A stretch of 64,000 nt of DNA from Flavobacterium micromati (lineage in GTDB: Bacteria; Bacteroidota; Bacteroidia; Flavobacteriales; Flavobacteriaceae). Numbering within the stretch: position 1 is the stretch's first letter; the number at the start of each line of letters is the position of its first letter. The notes under the pieces were generated by a model, which saw only the letters and a program-made list of their open reading frames with translations, was not told the DNA's origin and ran no database searches. Positions 26,623 to 35,718 of the stretch are shown piece by piece. The stretch covers positions 1 to 64,000 of the forward strand of contig NZ_FQWF01000013.1 of assembly GCF_900129585.1 (NCBI RefSeq), read 5' to 3'. The position numbers and the translations under genes were made by a program.

Positions 26623-27906
26623 CTAAAACTTATGTTCCTCCTTGCTAATTACCAATAGCGCAAATAGTGAAATACAAGCGGCTAACGTCAAATAGAAACC
26701 AACATAAGTCAAACTATAAGTAGAGGCTAAATAAATAGCAATCATTGGCGCAAAAGCGGCGCCCAAAATCCCCGCCAAATTAAAAGTCAATGAAGCACCC
26801 GAGTACCTAACTGAGGTAGGAAATAATTCAGATAAGAAAGTACCTAAAGGACCATACGTCAATCCCATCAAAGACATTCCCGTGCATAAAAAGAAAACTA
26901 CTAAAACAGTACTACCTGAATTTAGAAAATAAGAAAATGAAAATCCGAAAATACCAATGGCAATAGTGGCTACTATTAACATTTTTCTTCTCCCTATTTT
27001 GTCCGCAAGCAAAGCAGAAACAGGAATAAAGAATGCAAAAAACAATACAGAAAACAGCTGAATCAATAAAAAGTCTCTTTTGGAATACCCTAAATCGGAA
27101 GTAGCCCAACTCAATGTAAATACCGTCATTAAATAAAATACCAAGAAAGCAGTTACGGCTGCAAAAGTGCCAAAAACCAACTGATTTTTATAGGATTTTA
27201 GCAAAGTAAAAAATGGAATCTTGACTTCTTGCTGTTCTGCTTTAGAATTTTCAAAGGCTGGCGTCTCTGTAATTTTCAAGCGAATATAAAAACCAACAAG
27301 TACTAAAAGTGAACTGCCAATAAACGGTATTCTCCAGCCATAATCCATAAAATCTTCGTTGGTCATGGTGTCCGTTAAAATCAAAAAAGTGCCTCCTGAA
27401 AGCAACAAGCCAATAGGAGCACCAAGTTGGGGAAACATTCCATACCAGGCCCTTTTGTGAGGTGGCGCATTTTCGATAGCTAATAAAACAGCACCTCCCC
27501 ATTCACCTCCTAAGCCAACACCTTGCCCAAATCGGCACAACATCAATAATAGAGGAGCAGCAATTCCAATACTGGCATAGCTCGGCAAAAAACCAATAGT
27601 AACCGTCGAAATCCCCATAGTCAGCAACGCTGCCACCAACGTAAATTTACGACCGATTTTATCTCCGTAATGTCCAAAAAAGGCCGAACCAAGAGGACGC
27701 GATAAAAAGGCAATCGAAAAAGTAGCTAATGATTGTAAAGTAGCCATCGTAGTGTCTGAACTTGGAAAAAACAACTGAGGAAACACCAAGACAGCAGCAT
27801 TTGCGTAAATATAAAAATCAAAAAATTCAATTGTCGTTCCTATTAAACTGCCAAAAAGGACATGCTTTACTGAGTTTTTTGTATTCGTTTTAGAGATATC
27901 TTTCAT
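26623..27906 (-). CDS. MFS transporter, metabolite:proton symporter type
   Basis: Product of 427 residues from the ATG at 27906 (MKDISKTNTKNSVKHVLFG); the frame is open 40 codons further but would overlap bshC. Twelve hydrophobic spans are expected. GSLIGTTIEFFDFYIYA at the N-terminus and GHYGDKIGRKFTLVAAL between helices 2 and 3 are hallmarks of the MHS subfamily (ProP, ShiA, KgtP relatives), which import osmolytes or organic acids with protons. Substrate is not predictable. It is divergent from bshC with about 100 bp between. Confidence 0.92.
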   Translation of the reverse strand: MKDISKTNTKNSVKHVLFGSLIGTTIEFFDFYIYANAAVLVFPQLFFPSSDTTMATLQSLATFSIAFLSRPLGSAFFGHYGDKIGRKFTLVAALLTMGISTVTIGFLPSYASIGIAAPLLLMLCRFGQGVGLGGEWGGAVLLAIENAPPHKRAWYGMFPQLGAPIGLLLSGGTFLILTDTMTNEDFMDYGWRIPFIGSSLLVLVGFYIRLKITETPAFENSKAEQQEVKIPFFTLLKSYKNQLVFGTFAAVTAFLVFYLMTVFTLSWATSDLGYSKRDFLLIQLFSVLFFAFFIPVSALLADKIGRRKMLIVATIAIGIFGFSFSYFLNSGSTVLVVFFLCTGMSLMGLTYGPLGTFLSELFPTSVRYSGASLTFNLAGILGAAFAPMIAIYLASTYSLTYVGFYLTLAACISLFALLVISKEEHKF

Positions 27907-28009
27907 GAGACTGTTAAAATATTTAGATAAAAATGATACTATTTTTCGAAAGTAACAAATAAGTAATTCAAATAAATAGTGGTAATTTAGCAACATATAA
28001 AATTTTATT

Positions 28010-29599
28010 ATGCCAACTGACTGCATCAGCTATCAAAATTCAGGATATTTTTCTCCATTAATGAATGATTATTTAGATCAAAAAAGTAATTTACAACCTT
28101 TATATAGCAAATTTCCCAGTATTGAAAACTTTGAAAATCAAATATTTAACAAGAAAAATAATTTTGATCACAGTTCTCGAAAAAATCTCGTAACTGTTTT
28201 ACAAAAACAGTATTTAAACGTTGAGACTTCGCATTTTACGCAACAAAATATTAAAGCTTTATTAGTAGACAACACTTTTACAGTTACCACAGGACATCAA
28301 TTAAATTTATTTACGGGTCCGTTGTACTTTTTATACAAAATAATCTCAGCTATTAATTTGACAAATGAACTTAAAGTAAAGTATCCTGAGTCTAATTTTG
28401 TTCCTATTTATTGGATGGCAACCGAAGATCATGATTTTGAAGAAATTAATTATTTTAATTTTAAAGGAAGAAAATTTAGATGGAATAAAGATAGCAGCGG
28501 TCCAGTGGGACGCCTGTCAACTGCGGGACTAGAGGATTTATTCGAAGTTTTTTCTGTTGAATTGGGTTCAAGTACAAATGCTTTGGCATTGAAAAAACTA
28601 TTCGAAGAGGCTTATCTAAATAATAATAATTTAGCGGATGCAACTAGATATCTCGCTAATGTTTTATTTGGATCTTATGGTCTAGTCATTATTGATGCTG
28701 ATAATTCAGATCTTAAAAGTTCATTTATTCCTTACATGAAAGAGGAACTGCTAAACCAATCTTCTTATAAATTAGTGGTAGAAACGGCCGAAAAATTGAA
28801 GGGTTACACCATTCAGGTTAATCCACGGGAGATCAACTTGTTTTATATAGAAGACAATTTAAGAGAGCGTATTATTTTTGAAGATGAACTATATAAAGTG
28901 AATAACACGAAGATTGAGTTCACTAAAATTGAAATACTAGATTTATTAAAGAACTTTCCTGAAAAATTTAGTCCAAATGTTATTATGCGTCCGTTGTACC
29001 AAGAAGTTATTCTACCTAATTTATGTTACATTGGTGGTGGTGGTGAAATAGCATATTGGCTAGAATTAAAATCATTTTTTGATGCATCAAATATTACTTT
29101 TCCAATACTTCTTCTTAGAAATTCAGCACTTCTCGCAACACAAAAACAAGAAAAAAAAGCTGATAAACTAAGTTTGCTTTGGATCGACTTATTTTCCAAG
29201 CAAGAGGAACTTTTAAATAGAAAAACTAAAGAATTATCAGATTTTTCAATAGATCTTATAAATTTAAAAGAGCAGTTGATGCATCAATTTGAAACTTTGT
29301 ATGACGTCGCATCGCAAACCGATAAAGACTTTATGGGAGCAGTAAAAGCGCAAGAAATAAAGCAGAATAAAGGCTTAGAAAATTTGGAAAAGCGTTTGCT
29401 AAGAGCACAAAAAAGAAAATTAGCAGATGTTTTACAACGAATAATTGACTTGCAAAATGAGTTGTTTCCCAATCAAAGTTTACAAGAAAGACAAGCCAAT
29501 TTTTCTGAATTTTATTTAGAAAATGGTGAAAATTTAATTCCTATGATCGTAGAAAAATTAAAGCCTTTGGAAAATCAGTTTGATATAATTACTTTTTAA
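28010..29599 (+). CDS. bshC: Bacillithiol biosynthesis cysteine-adding enzyme BshC
   Basis: Product of 529 residues, the usual BshC length. VTTGHQLNLFTGPLYFLYKI and YWMATEDHDFEEINYF are strongly characteristic, as is ELFPNQSLQER in the C-terminal coiled-coil part. BshC attaches cysteine to glucosaminyl-malate, the last step of bacillithiol synthesis. bshA and bshB are not in the window. The ATG at 28010 is kept because it is close to the MFS promoter region and fits homologues starting MPTDCI. Confidence 0.93.
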   Translation: MPTDCISYQNSGYFSPLMNDYLDQKSNLQPLYSKFPSIENFENQIFNKKNNFDHSSRKNLVTVLQKQYLNVETSHFTQQNIKALLVDNTFTVTTGHQLNLFTGPLYFLYKIISAINLTNELKVKYPESNFVPIYWMATEDHDFEEINYFNFKGRKFRWNKDSSGPVGRLSTAGLEDLFEVFSVELGSSTNALALKKLFEEAYLNNNNLADATRYLANVLFGSYGLVIIDADNSDLKSSFIPYMKEELLNQSSYKLVVETAEKLKGYTIQVNPREINLFYIEDNLRERIIFEDELYKVNNTKIEFTKIEILDLLKNFPEKFSPNVIMRPLYQEVILPNLCYIGGGGEIAYWLELKSFFDASNITFPILLLRNSALLATQKQEKKADKLSLLWIDLFSKQEELLNRKTKELSDFSIDLINLKEQLMHQFETLYDVASQTDKDFMGAVKAQEIKQNKGLENLEKRLLRAQKRKLADVLQRIIDLQNELFPNQSLQERQANFSEFYLENGENLIPMIVEKLKPLENQFDIITF

Positions 29600-29652
29600 T
29601 TATTTTGAATCGACTTCCGATAGTTTTTATTACAATATTGAACAAAAAAGTT

Positions 29653-29660
29653 TATTTTTG
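29653..29660 (+). promoter_or_regulatory. -7 promoter element of ndk
   Basis: TATTTTTG followed by C, an exact TAnnTTTG match, 23 bp before the ndk start codon; no clear TTG at -33. Confidence 0.55.
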
Positions 29661-29683
29661 CACCCAATTAAAAAATAAAAAAG

Positions 29684-30103
29684 ATGGCTACTAATAGAAC
29701 TTTTACAATGATTAAGCCTGATGCTGTTGCAAATGGGCACATCGGAAACATACTTGCAATGATTACTAATGCAGGTTTTAAAATCGTTTCTTTAAAATTA
29801 ACGCAATTAACTGTAGCTGATGCTCAAGCATTTTACTCGGTACATGCTGCTAGACCTTTTTACGGTGAACTTGTAGAATTTATGTCAAGAGGACCTATTG
29901 TCGCTGCTATTTTAGAAAAAGATAATGCAGTTGAAGATTTTAGAACTTTAATTGGTGCTACAAATCCAGCTGATGCTGCAGAAGGAACGATACGTAAAGC
30001 GTATGCAACTTCTATTGGAGAAAATGCCGTTCATGGATCTGATAGCGATGAAAACGCTGCAATCGAAGGTGCTTTCCATTTTGCTGGAAGAGAGCAGTTT
30101 TAA
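29684..30103 (+). CDS. ndk: Nucleoside diphosphate kinase
   Basis: Product of 139 residues, normal length. [16 protein letters not shown] opens the protein, and the active-site His117 is in [15 protein letters not shown], where phosphate is carried from NTP to NDP. It equilibrates nucleoside triphosphate pools in the cytosol. Monocistronic, with a clear -7 element and a terminator immediately after. Confidence 0.98.
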   Translation: MATNRTFTMIKPDAVANGHIGNILAMITNAGFKIVSLKLTQLTVADAQAFYSVHAARPFYGELVEFMSRGPIVAAILEKDNAVEDFRTLIGATNPADAAEGTIRKAYATSIGENAVHGSDSDENAAIEGAFHFAGREQF

Positions 30104-30143
30104 TCCAGTTACATTTTCGGAATTCTCAAAGGCTTACTTATTG

Positions 30144-30186
30144 AAAAAATCCCATTTGCAGTATAATGTAAAGTGGGATTTTTTTT
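30144..30186 (+). terminator. Intrinsic terminator of ndk
   Basis: AAAAAATCCCATTT pairs with AAGTGGGATTTTTT (one G-U pair) around a 15-base loop, with a T-tract on the 3' side. Confidence 0.85.
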
Positions 30187-30505
30187 GATCCGTCTACAGA
30201 TGCACGAAATTGATATGTTTATGCATAATCCAATCGCTTCGTAAATTGCATTATCATCTTTAAAAAACAACTCTGTAAAGTCCAGATTAGTTCTTGCTAA
30301 TACTGCTTTTGAACCAAGTGATACAAATCATTTCTCAAAAATTAAATTACTCAAACAGGTATTAAATGGTGTTGAAAAGATTTTTAGACTAAATTGGTAT
30401 TAAATTATAATTGTCTTAATACAGCTAGTAATCGTTGACAGAGCAATATCTTTATGGTTTTAAAGTTTCCAAAACACTTTTCATCACTATTTTAAAATAC
30501 CAAAA
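30187..30505. other. Intergenic region between ndk and the aldehyde dehydrogenase
   Basis: About 320 bases without a supported gene, RNA or clear promoter. AT-rich with no long inverted or direct repeat that I could see. Confidence 0.6.
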
Positions 30506-31858
30506 ATGATAATCAAATCCATAAATCCGTTTTCGCAGGAAGTAATTGCTGAGCACGAACTTTTGACAAATGCACAACTCAATCAAAAACTGCTATTATC
30601 TGAAAAAGCTTTTATTAATTGGCGAAGCACTACTTTTCAAGAAAGAGCTGATAAAATGCGAAAACTGGCAAGTGTGCTGAGAATAAACAAAGATAAATTA
30701 GCGTTGCTTATCACTAACGAGATGGGTAAAATTTACGCTGAAAGTATCTCTGAAGTTGAAAAGTCAGCGGATAATTGTGATTTTTATGCAGAACATGCCG
30801 AGCAAATACTCAGGGATAAAATTTATGATACGCCTTTTAAAAGTATGTCAGTTTATGATCCAATAGGAGCTGTGTTTGCGATCATGCCTTGGAATTATCC
30901 TTTTTGGCAAGTTTTACGATATGCTGCACCTACAATAATGGCTGGTAATGTTACCGTTTTAAAGCACGCATCTAATGTTATGGGTTGTGCGAAAGCAATT
31001 GAAAATGCTTTTCTAGAAGCGGGTTTTCCAGAGGGTGTTTTTCAGCATATCAGTATTGAAATTGCTCAAGTTGAAGATGTGATAGCTTCAAATATTGTGC
31101 AGGGAATTACGTTAACAGGGAGTGAAGGTGCCGGTTCATCAGTGGCAGCGGTAGCTGGTAAACACATTAAAAAAACCGTAATGGAATTAGGTGGTTCAGA
31201 TGCTTTTATAGTTCTTGATGATGCAAATTTGGAAAAAGCCGCTAAAGTCGCAGCGCAGTCAAGAATGTTAAATGCTGGTCAGGCCTGTATTTGCGCAAAG
31301 CGTTTTATTGTCACTAGTAAGATAGCAGATGAATTCGTTTTTCTTTTTTCTAAAAATATACAAATGATCCATCAAGGCAATCCACTTCGTGAGGATGTCC
31401 AAATGGGACCGCTCGCGCGATTGGATTTGGTCGAAACTTTAGCGAGTCAACTAAAAAACACATTAAAGCAAGGTGCGAAATTAGTTATTGGTGGGGAACA
31501 TGAAGGATGCAATTTTCAACCCACATTAATTGATTTTGTAACTGTTGATTCTACTGCTTTTCAGGAAGAAACTTTTGGCCCACTTGCCACAGTTATTAGG
31601 GCAAAAAATGAAGAGGATGCAATTACAATTGCTAATAATCATAAATATGGCTTGGCTGCTGCGCTGTGGACAGAAGATCGAGCGCGCGCTTACAAATTAG
31701 CGAGAAGAATTGAAGCAGGAAACGTATTTGTTAACTCTCTTGTTAGATCTGATTCTAGAATTCCTTTTGGTGGAATAAAGAAATCAGGTTATGGCAGAGA
31801 GTTGGGAGAAATAGGAATCAAAGAATTCATGAACATGAAATCGGTAATCATCGAGTGA
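30506..31858 (+). CDS. NAD(P)-dependent succinate-semialdehyde-type aldehyde dehydrogenase
   Basis: Product of 450 residues, ALDH superfamily. Asn130 is in MPWNYPF, general-base Glu227 in VMELGGSDAF, and nucleophile Cys261 in MLNAGQACICAKRF. The short N-terminus and PFGGIKKSGYGRELG end are typical of the succinate-semialdehyde dehydrogenase branch (Sad/GabD-like), which oxidises succinic semialdehyde to succinate, but close relatives act on other aldehydes. It stands alone. Confidence 0.93.
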   Translation: MIIKSINPFSQEVIAEHELLTNAQLNQKLLLSEKAFINWRSTTFQERADKMRKLASVLRINKDKLALLITNEMGKIYAESISEVEKSADNCDFYAEHAEQILRDKIYDTPFKSMSVYDPIGAVFAIMPWNYPFWQVLRYAAPTIMAGNVTVLKHASNVMGCAKAIENAFLEAGFPEGVFQHISIEIAQVEDVIASNIVQGITLTGSEGAGSSVAAVAGKHIKKTVMELGGSDAFIVLDDANLEKAAKVAAQSRMLNAGQACICAKRFIVTSKIADEFVFLFSKNIQMIHQGNPLREDVQMGPLARLDLVETLASQLKNTLKQGAKLVIGGEHEGCNFQPTLIDFVTVDSTAFQEETFGPLATVIRAKNEEDAITIANNHKYGLAAALWTEDRARAYKLARRIEAGNVFVNSLVRSDSRIPFGGIKKSGYGRELGEIGIKEFMNMKSVIIE

Positions 31859-33144
31859 GAAATAACTAATCTTAAAATTGATAAAATTTTCAGGATAATC
31901 ATAGAAATTGATAATGGTGATAACAGTTGCTGCTATTTTTTATTTTAATTGGAGTAAAAAGGCGAGAAAAGATTTTCTTCGATCGGTTACTTTTTGAATT
32001 CCTGCTAGTACCTGTTTTCAAATTGTTAGTCCTTATGTCATCATCATTTCAGATGGCTCTCCTTTAATAGCAGCATTTTCTATTTTTGTTTATTTTACTA
32101 AATATAACTGGGATAATGATTAATGGAGAACTTTGTATAAAAAAAGTACCAATTTTTTGTCTCGTTTGTTTTTTGCTCCTGTTTTCGTTTAAAAGAATAC
32201 CCACTTTAAATTCTTTCTGTTTTTAGTGCTAACATCAGTATGATATTTTTCGTTTTTTTAAATTAATTAATCAATTTAATTTAAAAAACTGGATAATAAC
32301 CTTATAATTTATTTTGAATATCTCTTCAATTTACTCTGCATTGCCATTGGCACAAGTACGCGGTATTTATTTCATTAAATCCAATATGGCAAACCGACTT
32401 TCTTCGCCATCTTAATTATGTTTCGAGTTTTATCCACACACTACATTTGCAAATGCGACACAACAGTAAACCCCCGCTTTATACTTGATGAAAAGATCTC
32501 CCATTTGAAAAAGAAACTCGACATAATGTAAAAAATATTTACACAATTAATTATCGTAGAAATTAGATATTTATTGATCATAAAATTGTTAAAATGTTTA
32601 CCGCCTCATTAAATATAATTTCGATCTGTATTTTTTAAAAGTCCAACCTGTTTTTTGGTATAATCTTATTCGATTAAATTTTATTAATTTATACAATAAA
32701 TTTTATAACTATTATTTTTTAGGGGGTCAGTCATTATAATTTACATTTAAATCATCTATTAGACCATATTACTGTATTGTATTTTTTAAAAGTCTAAAAT
32801 TTATTGGGTATCTGGATTTAATTCTATTATCATATTTTTATTATTTGACCTAAAAATTACGAAATGAATAGTTTAATTTACTTTAATTTCTACATTGGTA
32901 ATTCTTACTAATTTGACAATAATATTTATCAAAAAATAATATTGACGATCAAAAAGTTAATAAATTCGCTCCAACAAACAAAAAATTCAGTACTAAAAAT
33001 AACGATAAATTTCGTTCAAAAGGTTTGAAACTTCACAAGTTAAGGTAAACCTTATTTTACAATTAGCTCTATTTTTCACACATTTCAAATTCGATTATAT
33101 TATTAAAATATAACTAATTCATTAACCAACTAAAATTTATTATT
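31859..33144. other. Long AT-rich non-coding region
   Basis: Almost 1.3 kb without an open frame of 60 codons or more in either direction, the longest gap of the window. Short fragments such as the 27-codon frame at 31914 look like debris. A 17-base direct repeat (TGTATTTTTTAAAAGTC) occurs at 32627-32643 and 32778-32794, and 32252-32288 holds an AT-palindromic stretch. Could hold an unrecognised RNA, a decayed gene or a long leader of the outer-membrane gene. Confidence 0.6.
32627..32794. repeat. Pair of short direct repeats
   Basis: TGTATTTTTTAAAAGTC occurs at 32627-32643 and again at 32778-32794, both followed by an AA-containing stretch. The context is so AT-rich that the repeat could be chance, but 17 identical bases at 151 bp spacing are notable. 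Confidence 0.4.
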
Positions 33145-33900
33145 ATGAAATTAAGAAAACAATTATTGCAAATTATAATCGCAGTGATTTTTGGCAATCT
33201 AACAATGCAAGCTCAAACGGCGGGAAAAGAAGCGATTGAAGATAAAATAAGTATAGTTTTGAGCCTGAACCATGATGCTTTCTTTGGCTTTAATCCAACG
33301 ATGACTGGCGCATATTCATTTACAGAAACTGATGCTTTTACGTTTTATGGCATACAGTGGGGCGCAGGAACTGGAAGAGATTGGGGTCAATGGACAGAAT
33401 TTGGTTTAGGTTACAACAAAACAATAGGTAATTTTAATATTAACCCACAATTAGGTTTTACCATGGGTAGTTTGTTATCTAGTGGTGCTCAAGGGCGCGG
33501 TATTGTGGGTGATGGAATAGTTCCAAATCTAACTGTCAATTATGGATCGGATGTGCTTGAAGGTCAATTTTATTATGGTTATTATGCTTCATTGTCAAAT
33601 GAAACAACTGTGGGACAATCAACTAATAACTATGTGCATTATTGGGCTAATTTAGGAGCTAAATTTAATTCATTTTTCTCAGTCGGTGCGCATGTCGAGC
33701 AGTTGTATCTTTCTGGTGGTGAAACAAACGGGGGTGGTTCATTAGATCGTGCTGACGGTTATTTATGGTTAGGACCCTATCTTCAGTTCAAAAAAGGAGC
33801 TACAGGCTTGCGATTTTCATTCGGAGCAAATTTAGAGGACAAAACAACTCGCTTCGCAGCAAATGACTTTTACAAACTAACATTTTTTGTTTCTCTTTAA
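33145..33900 (+). CDS. Outer-membrane beta-barrel-like protein
   Basis: Product of 251 residues with signal peptide MKLRKQLLQIIIAVIFGNLT and cleavage near MQAQ. The rest alternates hydrophobic and polar residues rich in Tyr, Trp, Phe and Gly (GIQWGAGTGRDWGQWTEFGL, FYYGYYASLSN), and ends KLTFFVSL with aromatic residues, as expected for a barrel of roughly ten to twelve strands. Resembles the DUF6733-like family by general look only. Function unknown. A long AT-rich leader precedes it and a hairpin terminator lies 240 bp downstream. Confidence 0.75.
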   Translation: MKLRKQLLQIIIAVIFGNLTMQAQTAGKEAIEDKISIVLSLNHDAFFGFNPTMTGAYSFTETDAFTFYGIQWGAGTGRDWGQWTEFGLGYNKTIGNFNINPQLGFTMGSLLSSGAQGRGIVGDGIVPNLTVNYGSDVLEGQFYYGYYASLSNETTVGQSTNNYVHYWANLGAKFNSFFSVGAHVEQLYLSGGETNGGGSLDRADGYLWLGPYLQFKKGATGLRFSFGANLEDKTTRFAANDFYKLTFFVSL

Positions 33901-34286
33901 TGAAATCTTTAACGCAGGATTGTTAAATTATCTTTGATTTTACAAGCACGATTTTTTTGTATTATAAAAAAGTTTTGTAATATATTACAAGAGCTCAGGG
34001 ATAGATTTTTTGCTTTTTACTTATAAATTCTAAGTATTATGCTAATTTTCTTAACTCAGAATTTAAATTTCGAAGTCATGACAATCTCGTAAAATGCCAT
34101 ATTTAAAGTGTAAAACCAGCGATAATTTACAGTTGATATTTTTCTGCCAAAATAGATTCAAATATTTTGGCAGTTTTTTTAATAAAATTTATATGTAATT
34201 AAAGAATTAAATTTGAACTTTTTAAAACTTAAAATTTTGTTCAATAGATTGAAAAGAACGTTGCTTATGCTGTAAATTGTAAAATG
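33901..34286. other. Intergenic region with terminator
   Basis: No gene. Contains a 16-base palindrome (TTGTAATATATTACAA, 33975-33990) and the terminator at 34144-34180. The genes on both sides converge. Confidence 0.6.
34144..34180 (+). terminator. Intrinsic terminator downstream of the outer-membrane gene
   Basis: CTGCCAAAATA pairs exactly with TATTTTGGCAG over an eight-base loop and is followed by seven thymines. Confidence 0.9.
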
Positions 34287-35189
34287 TTACTGCTTTTTAT
34301 AAATAGAATAAATGGTATTAATGGTATTTTCGTCAAGAATTGAATTAACTTCATTTTGAATGAAATGTAATTTAAAAGCTGCTATTGCGGCAACTAAGTT
34401 TTTCGTGTCATACCCTATTACTCTCAAACCTTGTTCGACATTGAAGGTAATTGGGGCAGTTTCTAAAATTTCGTCAGGCCAAACTCCAAATCCTTTTTCT
34501 GCTAAGGTTTGCCATGGGAACAACACACTTGGATCTACTTTTCTAGTCGGTGCAATATCAGAATGACCGATAATATTTTGTGTTGGAATATTATAGTCTT
34601 TTTTAAGTTTAGTTAGTAATGCTAGTAAACTATTGATTTGTAATTCAGAAAATGGTTCGATCCCGTTATTGTCTAATTCAATACCTATTGAAGTTGAATT
34701 TATATCTGTGTTTTTTCCCCAAGAGCCGTTGCCTGCATGCCAAGCTCGAAGATAATCATTGAGCATTTGTACCACTCGACCGTCTTCCCCTATGACATAA
34801 TGGGAACTAACTTGTGAATGTGGTTGCGTGAATGTCTTTATTGTTTGTTGTACTGAATCTTGTGCAGTATGATGAATTATTACAAAATTGGGTTTTCTTA
34901 AATTAAAATTAACCGTACCAATCCATTCTGTATTTACACCATTTTTTAAAATGGTAAGACTCATTTTTGAAATAGAATCTTTAATGGTAAGCAATCGAGC
35001 AGAATATAAAGTATCAATTGTAATTTTAAAACTATTTACTACTGGTAAAGTAACGGGTTCTTTACTAGAGATCGTTTCTTGTAGAGATTTAAGCTTTTCA
35101 TCATAAACTTTTTCGCTTTTTTTGTATGGATTTGTCGAGCATGATATGATAAGATTAGCAAAAATCAAACAGTAGAAAAAATTTTTCAT
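34287..35189 (-). CDS. N-acetylmuramoyl-L-alanine amidase, amidase_2 family, lipoprotein
   Basis: Product of 300 residues from the ATG at 35189 (four codons inside the frame), giving MKNFFYCLIFANLIISC with a lipobox Cys17. The AmpD/PGRP-type zinc ligands are likely His106 in FVIIHHTAQD, His209 in IIGHSDIAP and Asp219 in KVDPSVLFPW; GIELDNNG is the usual fold motif. It cleaves the amide between MurNAc and the peptide stem, in the periplasm, for wall turnover or recycling. It follows a Lys-rich secreted protein and rimO on the same strand. Confidence 0.93.
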   Translation of the reverse strand: MKNFFYCLIFANLIISCSTNPYKKSEKVYDEKLKSLQETISSKEPVTLPVVNSFKITIDTLYSARLLTIKDSISKMSLTILKNGVNTEWIGTVNFNLRKPNFVIIHHTAQDSVQQTIKTFTQPHSQVSSHYVIGEDGRVVQMLNDYLRAWHAGNGSWGKNTDINSTSIGIELDNNGIEPFSELQINSLLALLTKLKKDYNIPTQNIIGHSDIAPTRKVDPSVLFPWQTLAEKGFGVWPDEILETAPITFNVEQGLRVIGYDTKNLVAAIAAFKLHFIQNEVNSILDENTINTIYSIYKKQ

Positions 35190-35217
35190 AATATAATACA
35201 TATAAAGTGCTACTTAA

Positions 35218-35676
35218 TTATTCAGACTTTTTCTTTTTTGATTTTTTGGGTTTTTTACTTTCTTCACTAAGTGCCTTGAATTTTTCCTTTTGATCGGCAT
35301 TTAATAGGTCCATTATTTTTCGATCTGTAACGTCCGCTAGAGCTTTAAGATTTTCCATTTTAGCTTCTTGGGGTACTTCAGCTTTTATTAGCATACCTTG
35401 AGTCCTAATATTTTCACTCAGAATATTAGAAATTGCAATCACTTGAAGTTCATCTAGATTAAGTGGTGACTTGATTTGCTCTATAATTTTACCAACAGTA
35501 ACTTCAACCGGAATTTCTTTAGGTTTTTCAGGTGTTCGCTGTTCTTGCATGCCACTATTCATTCCGCGGTTATTGCCACCTCTGTTACCAAATCCACCAT
35601 TTCCAAATTGCGCTGAAACTTCGTTTGAACTCAATAATACGACTGTAAGTATTAAAAATGACTTTATAAAATTCAT
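35218..35676 (-). CDS. Secreted Gly/Asn-rich and Lys-rich protein of unknown function
   Basis: Product of 152 residues. Signal peptide ends near EVSAQ; then comes a low-complexity FGNGGFGNRGGNNRGMNSGM segment, a helical middle (LNLDELQVIAISNILSEN, DRKIMDLLNADQKEKFKAL) and a C-terminal run of lysines, EESKKPKKSKKKKSE. The helical part recalls Spy/CpxP-like LTxxQ proteins of Bacteroidota, in which a conserved DQ...KF motif is typical, but the assignment is tentative. It lies 42 bp after the rimO stop and 28 bp before the amidase start, so one operon is likely. Confidence 0.7.
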   Translation of the reverse strand: MNFIKSFLILTVVLLSSNEVSAQFGNGGFGNRGGNNRGMNSGMQEQRTPEKPKEIPVEVTVGKIIEQIKSPLNLDELQVIAISNILSENIRTQGMLIKAEVPQEAKMENLKALADVTDRKIMDLLNADQKEKFKALSEESKKPKKSKKKKSE

Positions 35677-35718
35677 AATTAAGTTTTTAAATAGGTTAAC
35701 AAATGATTAAATAAAATA

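Noticed and set aside
30187-30505. Possible remnant gene between ndk and aldehyde dehydrogenase
   Set aside because: Translations in all frames are short and show no motif; nothing supports a pseudogene.
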